From assembly GCF_000516985.1 (NCBI RefSeq), contig NW_006917097.1, forward strand, positions 2,456,593 through 2,520,592: 64,000 nt of DNA. Direction: 5' to 3'. The notes under the pieces are model-generated. The model worked only from the letters and a program-made list of their open reading frames with translations. It made no database searches and had not been told where the DNA came from. The position numbers and the translations under genes were made by a program. Position 1 is the stretch's first letter. Every line of letters begins with the position of its first letter. The DNA comes from Pestalotiopsis fici W106-1. Lineage: Eukaryota; Ascomycota; Sordariomycetes; Amphisphaeriales; Sporocadaceae. Shown here piece after piece: positions 47,702 to 57,798 of this stretch.

Positions 47702-48963
47702 CACTCATCTACTTGGCCTAGCTCGACCTATCTGTGATTATTAACAATACTGCCTCGACGAAAATCCAATCTAGAAGTGTTTGTTTACATACTTGGTGAA
47801 TCGAGGGAGCCAAATATAGGTGGTGACAGCCAAGAAGATGATGGAGAAGATGTCGTTGTTGATGAAACTGCTGTTGAGAATATCCTCGCCTCTTGCGCGG
47901 AATTGTATCGTAGGTTACGAATATGCATCGGCTTCAATTCCAAAATACTCCAGTTCGTAAAAAGAAGCGCGAGAGAAATAATGGTGAATCGGAGAGAGTC
48001 TGGGGTTCCGCAGAGATGAAAACTTAGCGAACACTTGCCACTGTCGGACTTCCACTCATACGACAGAAAAGATATGCAAGTACTTTCTGATATCCTAAAA
48101 TTGAATTTATTGAGTTAAAGAAAACCGTATAGCCACCATGAAAAGTTTAAAAGTTGTTTTGGTTGCTGTGCTTAGGATTTCTGAATGCCTCCAGGGTACT
48201 TGAAGATTGACAGTATTAGCAAGCTCATTGGCCGTGGTGTATTCAGAGCTACCAGTACTCGTATCTATGGCTACCATTTCTGTTCGTAAAAGTTAGGTAT
48301 TTAGGTACCTAGGTAAACCCATGACTCACTAATACCGTAGCTATCGTGAATCATTTCATGATTTCCTCCGTCGCTCTTGAACAAAAATATGCCCGAGTTT
48401 GTCCTTGAGGCTATGTCTATGATTGACGACTTGGACCTACTTTGGACATGCTCTGGAGGCGGTGCTCAAGGAATATGCTAGCATGAGCTAATCGTGGCGA
48501 AGAAATCATTGACACGAGTGATTGATATTGATCGCTCACACTTGGTACATCAAGAGTCACCATTTTTTTTCTAGGTGCTGCTTCCCCTGATTGTCAATTC
48601 CAATGACCGTCCTTTGGCTCCATTGTTTTCCATATCATCATTTTCGGAAGGCGGACAGCCTTAACCTTGAATGGCGTTTTCAAGGCCACGCGCGTGTTAG
48701 GGTTTCTTGGTATCAAACCCGCCAGTAGCACAAAGATGAAAGGAACACAATAGATTCGTATTCGTAAAACAGAGTGTACTAAATTGGTATACCTAGGTCC
48801 TAATCCACCAGCCTGCCGGTCCGTTCTGGATAGCCTCCAACACAACCGACGCATCCCGGTGCGGACCTCCGATACATATGCATCCGCGAGTTTTCCCCTG
48901 CAGCCCTCACTAATACGTAGCCAACACGGGGAGTTGACTTCCTTGATGGCACATGTATCATCT
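47702..48963. other. Unresolved region upstream of the 46.9 kb gene
   Basis: No firm gene. Coding-like pieces on both strands between 47780 and 48060, including a plus-strand frame ending at 48019 without ATG. Near 48296-48315 overlapping AGGTACCT/ACCTAGGT palindromes. Confidence 0.4.
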
Positions 48964-50870
48964 TTAAAAGGGCTTCATCCCCCCAAGGCTTTCCTCTGTT
49001 GAGAGCATCGGCATAAACTGCCGAAGATCAACAGACTCCCCCCGAGTCCCGGAATCCTGCAGCGCGGTAATCTTTTGCGCCGCCTCCCAACTCCAAGCAC
49101 ACTCGGCCGTTGCGTGGCGGGTCTCGCCCAGCCGGTCCAGCAGCCAGCGGCGCTTGGACAAGTCCCCCGTCGTCTCAATGGACGCCATGAACAGCGGCCA
49201 GGCACAGCGGATCAACCGCCGGCGGTCGTGCCCGTACTGGTCGTGGAGGCAGGCGACGATGCGCGCCACGGCGAGGCGGTGAATGGGCTGCGGCGCTCGC
49301 TCGGGGACCAGCCAGCGCCGGAAAAAGAGTATGCAGGTCCAGTACTGCATGGCAATGGTCATGTTGAGACGCACGGCGTGTTTCGAAATGACTCTTCTCG
49401 TGTCGTCTTCGTACATGGAGCGAAAGACGTCGTCGCATCTCTGAATATGGCGTCGGGGTTAGTCTGAAGTACGACTTTGATATGGGTAGAAATAGGGGAT
49501 GGACAAGGGTTTCCTGACTCACCTTTTCTATCGACTGGCACTGATCCAGCAGTTCCAAGTAGAGGGCTTGCCTAGTCTCTGAGCTGGCATTGGACGGGAG
49601 CCTCCAGATACGGGATCGCATGAGCTGCAGCTCATGTCCCAGTTCAAATACTTTTTCGTGCGTTCTTGCGTATATCATGTGCTCTACTGGGCCTAGCTTC
49701 TTCTCGGTGCGAGGAAATCCAATTTGGGCGTTTCGATAGAGCTGCGTCCGGTCCAGCGGTAGCAATGACGATTCCGTAAGCACGTTAACGAGCTCGGCAA
49801 TAGCTCCCGAACATGTACCGCCGACATCACTGTATCTGCACAGAGTCAGTACCGGAAACATTATTTTATCGACAATAGTCCGATATAAGAAGATCTGCAA
49901 ATGCTTACAAAAGCCATATCAAGAGTTGTGATGACAGAGCCGACAGCTGCTGGTTAGCACTGGTGCCCTCACGGTCTGTAGGGTATATCGACTGAAGCCA
50001 ACTGGCCAGTAAGGATTTCAGACCAACAAAGTGTGTTCTGGCTTGAAGAAGCGAGGAGCCAGATCTCAGGCCGTAGTGAATCATGAGGAACAAGGTCGTT
50101 ATCACTGCATCCAAACCTTGAGTACTGGGTGCAGTCCTCTTGGGATTAATACAATTATGTAATTCTTGAATAGCAGCAGTATAGTGATACAGACCGCTTT
50201 GTAATTGCGGCAGCTTGACGTGGGAATCTGGGTTTCGGCGGGTCATGTCGCTTGCAGCATGAGCCAAGAGCATGTGCATAACCATACTACTCGAGGCTGC
50301 AGTGTCTCGATGTACCTGGTTCAGCGGACTCCAGGCCCCAGTCGAGTGGATAGAGTATACTGTCGTGGCGGGAAAGTAATCGAGACAGACTCGGTCATAC
50401 GGAGTTAGTATGATAGAGTTTGCACAAGCCATCCCGGGCGGGCTTGGCAATGAAAATACTCTCGGATATACCCCTGGTCGGAGCACCTCATTGTAGCCAT
50501 GATGCTGTTGGATGCAGGCTTTCTGGAACTCGGTGTGAGCACCGTCATCACCCTTGGCGTGGCTAAACACCCGCCGGTCCAAGGCTGGCCGGAGCGGTAC
50601 TGATTGATTTGCCTTGTATACAGTTTTCTGGGAAGACTTGGCCGCATCTCTCCGCCTAGTAATGCCAGCGGGGCCCGGCCATTCACAGCTGAATCTCATC
50701 TTGGAGCATCCACCACAGACGGGCCGTGTTTCGTCACATTTGACCTTGCGGATGCGGCATGTCGCACAACCTATGCGCCGAGAGGATATTAGTAAGTGGG
50801 CCCGATACTCATCAGTATGCGTGTGGAATGGCTTGCCATTCTTGGATCGAGGGGCATTTCTTCCCGTCAT
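48964..50870 (-). CDS. Zn(II)2Cys6 transcription factor
   Basis: Three exons (50870-49909, 49835-49523, 49440-48964; donors GTAAGC and GTGAGT, acceptors GCAG and TCAG) encode 583 residues. The binuclear zinc cluster C-x2-C-x6-C-x6-C-x2-C-x6-C is exact: CATCRIRKVKCDE followed by CGGCSKMRFSCEW. Basic residues (RRIG before, TRRRDAAK after) flank it. The rest is helical and matches the fungal-specific regulator domain (SSSMVMHMLLAHAASDM, TTLFLMIHYGLRSGSSLLQARTHFVGL, MTIAMQYWTCILFF). Nuclear. The first ATG in frame is 50870; an earlier frame extension lacks ATG. It is divergent from an FAD monooxygenase across 865 bp holding two CGG-N2-CCG sites, so it may control that gene and itself. Confidence 0.92.
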
Positions 50871-51735
50871 GTTGCAGCAGCGCAAAGGTTGAGCCGAGCC
50901 GCGAGAGTCGAGACTAGAAGGAGACTTGAGAAGCGGGGACGAGCTCTAATTGCAACTCGCGTACGCAAGACGACGCCAGTGTTGCTGTTTTGGTTACAAG
51001 TCGTGTCGATGAAGCAAGATTCATTTCCCCCCCTCCCTTCTCTCAGCTTTCGTCGTCGCCCAAGGATAAGATGCCAACCTTTCTCACGGCTCATTGATCA
51101 ACCGTCTCTGCCTACGCCCACAGTAATGAATGCATCAGTTGTTCTGACACAACATGATCTGACCCTTTTGCACTGGATCTAATTTAGGATCAATCTAGCG
51201 TGTATTTTTGCCGACGCAGCCAATGAGAGGCGTCGAGTCAGATCACTAGTCGCCATTCCCCTTCGCTATACCCCGGCCCCGCTGACTGGAATCCACAGCA
51301 TCGGAGCCGCAACGGGCCCGGGCAGATCGGGTTGTACGGACACATCTCACCCTTGGGTTAGGGGCTGTGCAGAGAGTAGGGAATCATTACCTATCAAAGC
51401 TTTCATAATTCCTACTTCAGTCTGATTGGTGCCATCGCCTGTCATTATAGTCTGGATTCGCGATCTTTGTCTCCATTGGACATATCGGCTGAAGAAAATA
51501 CAACGGCCTCATTACAACGTGTAATTTTGTGGATACAAGTTGCCTAGACACGACATGGCCTCTTGACGCCGAATGAGACTCACATATAAGAACGAGAATG
51601 GAGCCAATACTCTCAATCTCGTAACATATCAAAATACCAAAGCACAAAACTTTCCTAACTCGGCTCTTTCATGATCTCAAGATAAACCTATTCCAACCTC
51701 GACAACCGTTCATTGACATTCTATATATATTCACC
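50871..51735. promoter_or_regulatory. Divergent promoter between the Zn2Cys6 gene and the FAD monooxygenase
   Basis: 865 bp with no gene. Near its middle are two CGG-N2-CCG inverted half-sites (51302-51309 and 51313-51320) and a CGG-N6-CGG direct pair (51328-51339). Confidence 0.55.
51302..51339. promoter_or_regulatory. Cluster of CGG half-sites (candidate Zn2Cys6 operator)
   Basis: CGGAGCCG and CGGGCCCG, starts 11 bp apart (about one helical turn), followed by CGGGTTGTACGG. CGG pairs are the known recognition elements of Zn2Cys6 dimers; the matching protein here is assumed, not shown. Confidence 0.4.
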
Positions 51736-53430
51736 ATGTCTTTAACCGTAGACCTCAGCAGCCCCACGACATCTAAACATGGACTTCATCAGAACATTTC
51801 CCCAAGTTCCCCATCCGGAATAAACGTGCTCATCGTGGGCGCGGGCCCCGTCGGAGTTTACACGGCGCTCTGCTGCTGGCGAAAGGGCCATAATGTCCGC
51901 ATTATCGAGCGCAGCCCCGTTGCAAGAACCCAGGGGGACTTCTTCACCATTACGCAGCAGATCATTAGCCACATTCAAACCTGGCCCGACCTGGTCGAGG
52001 AGAATGAGCGCATCGCCGTCGACCCGTGGGTCCTGTACTCCAAGATTAATGGCGACGTCATCTCGGGCCCCGAGGCTTTCAACTGGAAGCCAAGAACCGC
52101 TGCCGTCGTCCAGGATGATCAACAAGGCGAAACCCCGAGACGCATGTATCGGCACCATCGACCCAAGTTTTTGCAAATGTTGATCTCGCAGCTCGAGAGG
52201 GTCGGCATCAAAATCGAATATGGATGCCGCGTCACCGAGTACTATGAGAACAAAGGTGTCGGTGGAGTTGTTCTGGATGACGGGCGGAAGATGGAGGCCG
52301 ATGTCGTTGTTGCTGCAGATGGTATTGGGACCAAATCCCACAAGCTAGTCAACAACCACGACGTTAGGGCTCGGAGCAGTGGATGGGCATCTTTCCGGGC
52401 TGCGTTTCCCGTAGAGCGCATCGCCGAGGATAAGGAACTTGATGAGGGACTCGCGATCCTGGACAACGGGCATCCCCTCGTTCGGATGATGCATGGGTAA
52501 GCATTTTCTTTTCTCCCTTCTCTCTTCGTCCGGCACTATGAAATGTTGAGCAGCGCTGAGCACAAGCAAATCAAGACCAGGAGTACACATGATTATCCTT
52601 AGAACCAATGACATTGTAAGCTGGGGTATTATGCACAAAGTAGGTTCCCAACTCACAATCTCATTCTGGCTACTCGAACTCACGCGCATGCAGGACGACG
52701 GCGGAGCCCAAGAATCTTGGCAGCAGACGGTCAAGGTCGATACCGTACTAGACTGTCTGTCCAAGGTCCCAGACGTTCCGGATTTTGTCAAGAGACTGAT
52801 CAAGGCCACGCCCGAGGACGGCATCGTGGACTGGAAGCTGATGCTCAGGAACCCTCAGCCCATCATCACCTCACCCCTCGGCCGGCTAGTTCAAGCCGGT
52901 GATGCTGCGCACACGTACCTGCCTAGCTCTGGCAGCGGTGCGAATCAGGGCATCGAGGACGCGATATACCTGGCCACCTGTCTGGAGTTGGGGGGCAAGG
53001 AGAATGTTCAATGGGCCACGCGGGTCCATAACAAGCTGCGGTACGTTTCCCCAATTATAAAAGACCTTGCAAGAGTAGAGCTGCCAAACTGACGTGTTTC
53101 TCGGTGGTTTCCATTAGCTTCGAGAGGGTCTCGTGCTGCCAAAAGGTCGGCTTCATCAATTTTGCGCGGCGCAACAACAAGGACGCCCAGGCCGTGTCGC
53201 GCGATCCGAGCAAGATTAAGACGGAGCAAGGCCAATGGATGTGGCGTCACGAACCGGAAAAGTACGCTTACGATAACTACCACCCGGCACTAGAGCATTT
53301 GCAAAATGGGGCCGAATTCGCCAACACGAATATCCCACGAGGCCATGTCCATGAAGACTGGACCGTCGATGAGCTGATGGCCAAGATTGAAAAGGGGGAG
53401 CCGATTGAGTTTGATGGTGACTGGTCTTGA
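51736..53430 (+). CDS. FAD-dependent monooxygenase (PHBH/salicylate hydroxylase-like)
   Basis: Four exons (51736-52496, 52576-52639, 52694-53040, 53118-53430) encode 494 residues. The AAG acceptor at 52575 was preferred to the nearby CAG because only it restores the conserved MMHGPGVHMIIL segment in frame. FAD motifs: VLIVGAGPVGVYTAL (G35-x-G-x2-G40), the DG motif VVVAADGIGTKSH, and the GD motif LVQAGDAAHTYLPSSGSGANQG. This is a class A flavoprotein hydroxylase using NAD(P)H and O2 on an aromatic or polyketide-type substrate. No membrane anchor is evident. The C-terminal 100 residues (MWRHEPEKYAYDNYHPAL) are typical of fungal salicylate hydroxylase-like enzymes. The substrate is unknown. Neighbours: divergent Zn2Cys6 regulator and convergent hydrolase. 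Confidence 0.92.
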
Positions 53431-53549
53431 AAGGGTCCGTCTCTTGAATCTCGGACTCTGGTTTGATTTTAATTTAGCTGTACGCTCATAGACTCACCCC
53501 TCTTATTTTTCCGGGAAGGAATTGCGACATAGTGATGACATACATGAAT

Positions 53550-54392
53550 TCATAGATTTCGAGACTGTATTTTCCATCCGTCCCCAGCTTGTAGCAGCTT
53601 TTGTTTACTCGACTCGTCACCTTTGAGCTCAAAATCCAGCCAGTTGACAGTAGCCATGGCAAACAAGCCTCCCGACTCTTCATAAAAGGTACCCAAGTGT
53701 CCCGTGGGCAAGCTGGCAAAATACGCTGGAATGCCCTTGGGTATCAGCTTCCAGTCGCGACCCGCATTCTTGAAAAGCACATCCCTCTCGTCGCCGACGA
53801 AATAGTACACCGAGGCCGCCAGACCACTGACGAGCGCCAGATCCCGGGTACGGCGGCGCATGAGACCCGAGTTGAAGATGCCAAGGCTCTTGACCGCCGG
53901 GTTATCACGCAAGGTGCTGGCAGCAATATACGTGTGAATTGCACCTTTACTCTGGCCCGCCAGCGCAATCTTGGCGCCGTCTATGTGGTCCCGAATGTCT
54001 TTCACGTCGTCGCCGGATACTGAAGTCTGGGTAGCCCAGCGGATTGCCTGCAGCTGTCCCGTCTCATCCGTCATCCCCAGGCCAGTCGGTGTACCATTGG
54101 CAATGACAATGTATCCGTGCGACGCAATCTCGCGCAGAAAGTCGCCAAACATGAGACCCCATGACAGGCCAAAGCCATTGGCCCATACCAGCAGAGGCAG
54201 CTTCTCACCGGGAGACAGGTTCGCCGGCGAAAAGATGGTGTGAGTCGGCAAGTCAGGCGCGACGTGGTGATGTGCTGGAGCTCGCGGACCGTTCCCGCCC
54301 AGAGGAAATGGTTCACGTCGGTACTTGATCCATCGCCCAGCCACTTTATAGCTCGCGGCAAGGAAATCCAGGATGATGGCAAGAGACCACAT
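53550..54392 (-). CDS. Alpha/beta hydrolase
   Basis: Single exon, 280 residues from the ATG at 54392. The fold is visible: strand LPLLVWANGFGLSWG with the oxyanion region, YIVIANGTPTG, then nucleophile elbow GQSKG with Ser148, and late GHLGTFYEESGG carrying a candidate catalytic His. The acid is likely in YYFVGDERDVLF. It resembles the chlorophyllase/PET-hydrolase-like group of fungal hydrolases (nucleophile followed by KG rather than MG). The hydrophobic N-terminus (MWSLAIILDFLAASYKVAG) could be a signal or membrane anchor. It ends 119 bp from the convergent FAD monooxygenase and could act on the same metabolite, which is inference. Substrate unknown. Confidence 0.88.
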   Translation of the reverse strand: MWSLAIILDFLAASYKVAGRWIKYRREPFPLGGNGPRAPAHHHVAPDLPTHTIFSPANLSPGEKLPLLVWANGFGLSWGLMFGDFLREIASHGYIVIANGTPTGLGMTDETGQLQAIRWATQTSVSGDDVKDIRDHIDGAKIALAGQSKGAIHTYIAASTLRDNPAVKSLGIFNSGLMRRRTRDLALVSGLAASVYYFVGDERDVLFKNAGRDWKLIPKGIPAYFASLPTGHLGTFYEESGGLFAMATVNWLDFELKGDESSKQKLLQAGDGWKIQSRNL

Positions 54393-54870
54393 CTTGCGTA
54401 CACATTACTGTCAATGCTTGCAAGGAGAGAGGGGGCCGGAGTCATGAAGCACCTCGAATATACTAGATTGTTTTCTGAGTAAAATGTCGGGTATACAAGT
54501 GGCGTAGGCGGACAAGGTGCAAGGGTGGTGACCGGTCGGCGTGGGTCCCAATTGAGACGCCAGGACCGACATGACGTCGCCTCCAGCACTGGCTCTTTCT
54601 TATCGACGATACAGCTGATCAGTTGTACTTGAGAACACGTTGTGTCGCTTTAGCGAAAGCTGCTTCAGATTTCATATGAGAAAACTACCAATTTGAAGTA
54701 ATAGAGTAAAGTGCCCGAGTATTCCGAGCTTGCTTCATCCAAGTTTGCTCAATGGTATCATTTCTGGGAGCGCCAGATCTTGGTCAAAGTATTTCCACTA
54801 TGATTAAATGACACATGTGTGCAAGGTCTTATAGTCAAATCGCATTCTTGTTCATTATAGTATTCTCGAC
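54393..54870. other. Intergenic region
   Basis: No supported gene; leader of the hydrolase and 3' side of the next gene. Confidence 0.6.
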
Positions 54871-57798
54871 TTAAATAGCCGACACAGTGCCAAAGATGTC
54901 CGCTTCTCTTAAAGAACCAGCTCTCCAATCATAGACTCCTGAATAAAATGAGCTGTCGACATGCGAGGCCTTCCACAAGAGGTTTCTTCCACTGTACGGA
55001 ATTATTTCCTTGACTTCCTCGCTGCTCCATGGATTACAATAGCTGGCTCGACAAACGCCGTCTGCGCCCTCTTCGTTTCCCCTGCATGCTCTCAAGTCCA
55101 ATACCTGACATCCATCAAGGTGTTTTGACAGGATCAACACGAAGCCTTTGCTCAGCTGGAGTTGATACAGTGGGTCCAGCCTGTCACTCGGCAATGCGTA
55201 GGTACGGTTTGTCGTCGGTGATTGCGACGGCTGGTCCCAGACGTTGACGAATATGGTATCCCTAGATCCATACTTGAGGTCACGCTTTGATGTCCAGATA
55301 GTCACGACTCGATCGTATTCCGTGCTTAAGGCCATGCCTACTGGAATGTGCCTACCAGAGTCAAAATGAGTGAGGAGGGGCCCAGAGGAGACACGGTCGA
55401 TCGATGGATTGATAGAAGTCTTTGAATCGAAATTAATTTTGGCGACATAACAGTGCTTTTCTTCGCAGAGATAAGCAATATCAGTACCTCTCTCATTGAC
55501 TGCGAATACAATTATTCGGGGCTGATGAAACGGATAATCCTTGAGACTTCTATCGGGTGGGATGTAAATGGTGGAACGCCAAACTTTGGTGGTCCATTTC
55601 TTTGTCAACATCTCAAGCTCCCCATCATTGGTAACAGACAGCACGCAGAGATTGTTGAAGAGCCTGGGGTAATGTACTCCCTTTGAACTCCACCATTGCT
55701 TCTTCATTCCCACATCGTATAGCTCATACGCGGCTTCGGTGGATGAATATAGCAAAACGTAGAGGTGAACATCATTGAAAGCGGCTTCCTCGTTCTTGAT
55801 GATCTGAACCATGTCCGGCTTTGTAAGTCCGAAACGCTTGCGTTTGAACCCGCGGCCTTTTTGGGCATTTTGTCTTAGGTCCCAGACGGAGATAGTTCTG
55901 TCCTGCTGGACGAATGCACCATAAACGCCGTCCTGGCTAAGACCCATGGCAATGACAGGATTGGTGCCTTTCGTAATAGTTCCCAAATCGCCAGACTTGA
56001 TGGTGGATATTGAGCAGGACTCTGTTCGACTAGGCCAAAATAGCGGGCTGCTCTGCGAGCCCGAGACACTGCTCACGATATGTTTGATTTTGGATGCATG
56101 ACCTGGTTCATCTGAGTAGAGCCCAAAACTAGCATGGAGTTTCTGACATTACCTTGTGAAGATGGCGGGAATGCTTGAACCTGTTCCGGTTCCGTCGTCG
56201 TCAGGAGGGGATGGGGGGTACGCCGTTCTTCGTGAGAGGCCTCGGTGGGTACAGTAGTTGGCTGTCTCCCAGTCTTTTGATGATCCGCATCTTGCAGCCC
56301 TTGGTTTGAAACATTAGAATATGCGATAGAGACATTTGGACCAGTTGTATGTCTGTCCTCTATCCCACGTGGGCGTGATGGAGGGGACCGCTCCTCCTTA
56401 GTATCACCATGATGCGGACTTTCATCGCCAGTAATCTGGTTACGAAACTCTTCATGATCGTCATCCTGGTCATAATTTGGACTATAACCACGACCTTCAT
56501 CATCATCATTTTCTTCATCTTCTTCGCCGAAATAGTGATCGTCAGAATATTGATCTTCTTCATAGTCGTGATTTTCTCCATCGTCATAATCTGGACTGTA
56601 ACCACTACCCTCGTCATCGTCATGACCCTCATCGTCATCACCATCTTCGTAAGGATAATGATCGTAGCCGCCGTCATAGTCGCGATATTCATCATTGTCA
56701 TAATCTGGAGTATGAATGCGAGTTGCATCATAATTGTGGCCCAATCGAGGTTCGTCCACTATTTTGGATAGTTGACTTGAACTTTCGGCATTCACTTGGG
56801 AATTTTCGATCGCTCCGACGCGGATCTTGCCTGTTGAGGCGCTGTGAAAGTGAGCAACAGACTCCTTTGATGTTTGTGTTTCTTCTCCGTGTTGGACTGG
56901 CTCCTCTAGTGCTTGCAATCTTTCTTGTAGTAACTTATCCGGGGCATTCTGAGGCGATATCTGGAGTGCCGGGCCTTCATCACCAATAGAATGATCTGAT
57001 GTTGCTTTATTCAAGAGTGCCGTATCCTTTTCTTCGATCGCTGGAGCCAGTACCGGATGTATCGAAGGGCCGACTTCTGGTGACGGTGGATCTGACTCGT
57101 GCCCCGTTTCATCTTTGATCTCGTTTTCATCGTCGTCCAGTGCATCGTACACGGTGGCAGCGTATGTGGTCAGAGAATCGAGATATCCCTGTATGACAAA
57201 GTCGCGATCTGACAAGGGTAGCCTCTCCTTCAATCTTTCGATCTCGTCTAGAATCTGTGCAGTATCTTGCTTGATCTCTACAACATCTTCTCTGATTACA
57301 CCAGTGTCTTCCTTGACGGCTTTGGTGATGGAGCTGTATACTCATCAGAGATGTGACACAATGGGCTTTGATTGATTTCACTCGCATATTGACCATTTCC
57401 AAAGCCAGACTGAGAGCACTTCTATGTGCTTCGAGAGACTGTTTCAGACTCGCGACTTCTTTTTTGCGGTCCAATACCCATTTGATGGCACCGACGCGGC
57501 TTTTACGCAGATCTGTGAGGACCTGCTCGACTTTTGTTGAGACATCGCCACAGTTATGAATTATACTCAGAATTTGGGCTCGAAGCGATTCTGAAAGAAG
57601 CAGCTCGCTGTTCTGGTCGGCAGTGTCTTCCTGGAGAAGCTCCAGGACAATCTTTAACTCGGACAGCTCCCGATTTACCGAGGTCAAATCTCCTCGAGCT
57701 TCGCGGCATTCACGGATGAAGGTGGTGATTGCAATGCTGGTTTTCGCGACGACGGTGATCAATGCAAGACTTGATGTCGTTATTGACAGAGGATCCAT
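54871..57798 (-). CDS. STAND-type N-terminal domain, acidic Tyr/Asp repeat and WD40-like propeller protein
   Basis: Three exons (57798-57386, 57333-56153, 56111-54871) encode 944 residues. Residues 1-150 match the N-terminal domain of fungal STAND/NLR-like proteins (MDPLSITTSSLALITVVAK, then RELSELKIVLELLQED and a helical SLKQSLEAHRSALSLALEMVN). A heptad-like stretch follows (SITKAVKEDTGVIREDVVE; IKQDTAQILDEIERLKERLP). The middle 250 residues are disordered and very acidic, with two copies of DDDEG-x-GYSP-x-YD. The C-terminal 400 residues look like a beta propeller (RTISVWDLRQN, TIFVNVWDQPSQS, GCQVLDLRA). There is no NACHT or NB-ARC P-loop between. Intron 1 works in frame only as a GC-AG intron (GCGAGT...ACAG); intron 2 is 41 nt. 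A role in non-self or stress signalling is inference from the N-domain. Confidence 0.75.
57334..57385 (-). other. Candidate GC-AG intron
   Basis: With donor AT/GCGAGT and acceptor TATACAG the 52-nt removal joins exon 1 (phase 2) to the only open frame of exon 2. GT donors nearby (GTGAAA, GTCAAT) are phase 0 and lead to the wrong frame. Confidence 0.5.

Noticed and set aside
47777..48019. 80-codon acidic plus-strand frame
   Set aside because: Starts only with GTG; minus-strand frames are equally open here, so strand and coding status cannot be decided.
50759..50796. Possible intron just before the zinc cluster (branch TACTAAT, acceptor CATAG)
   Set aside because: The only nearby donor gives 38 nt and shifts the frame, destroying the zinc cluster; the unspliced frame is kept.
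56409..56771. Ile/Val-rich plus-strand frame that looks like membrane helices
   Set aside because: It is the reverse complement of the Asp/Glu/Tyr repeat of the minus-strand STAND-type gene; GAT/GAC codons read backwards give Ile/Val.
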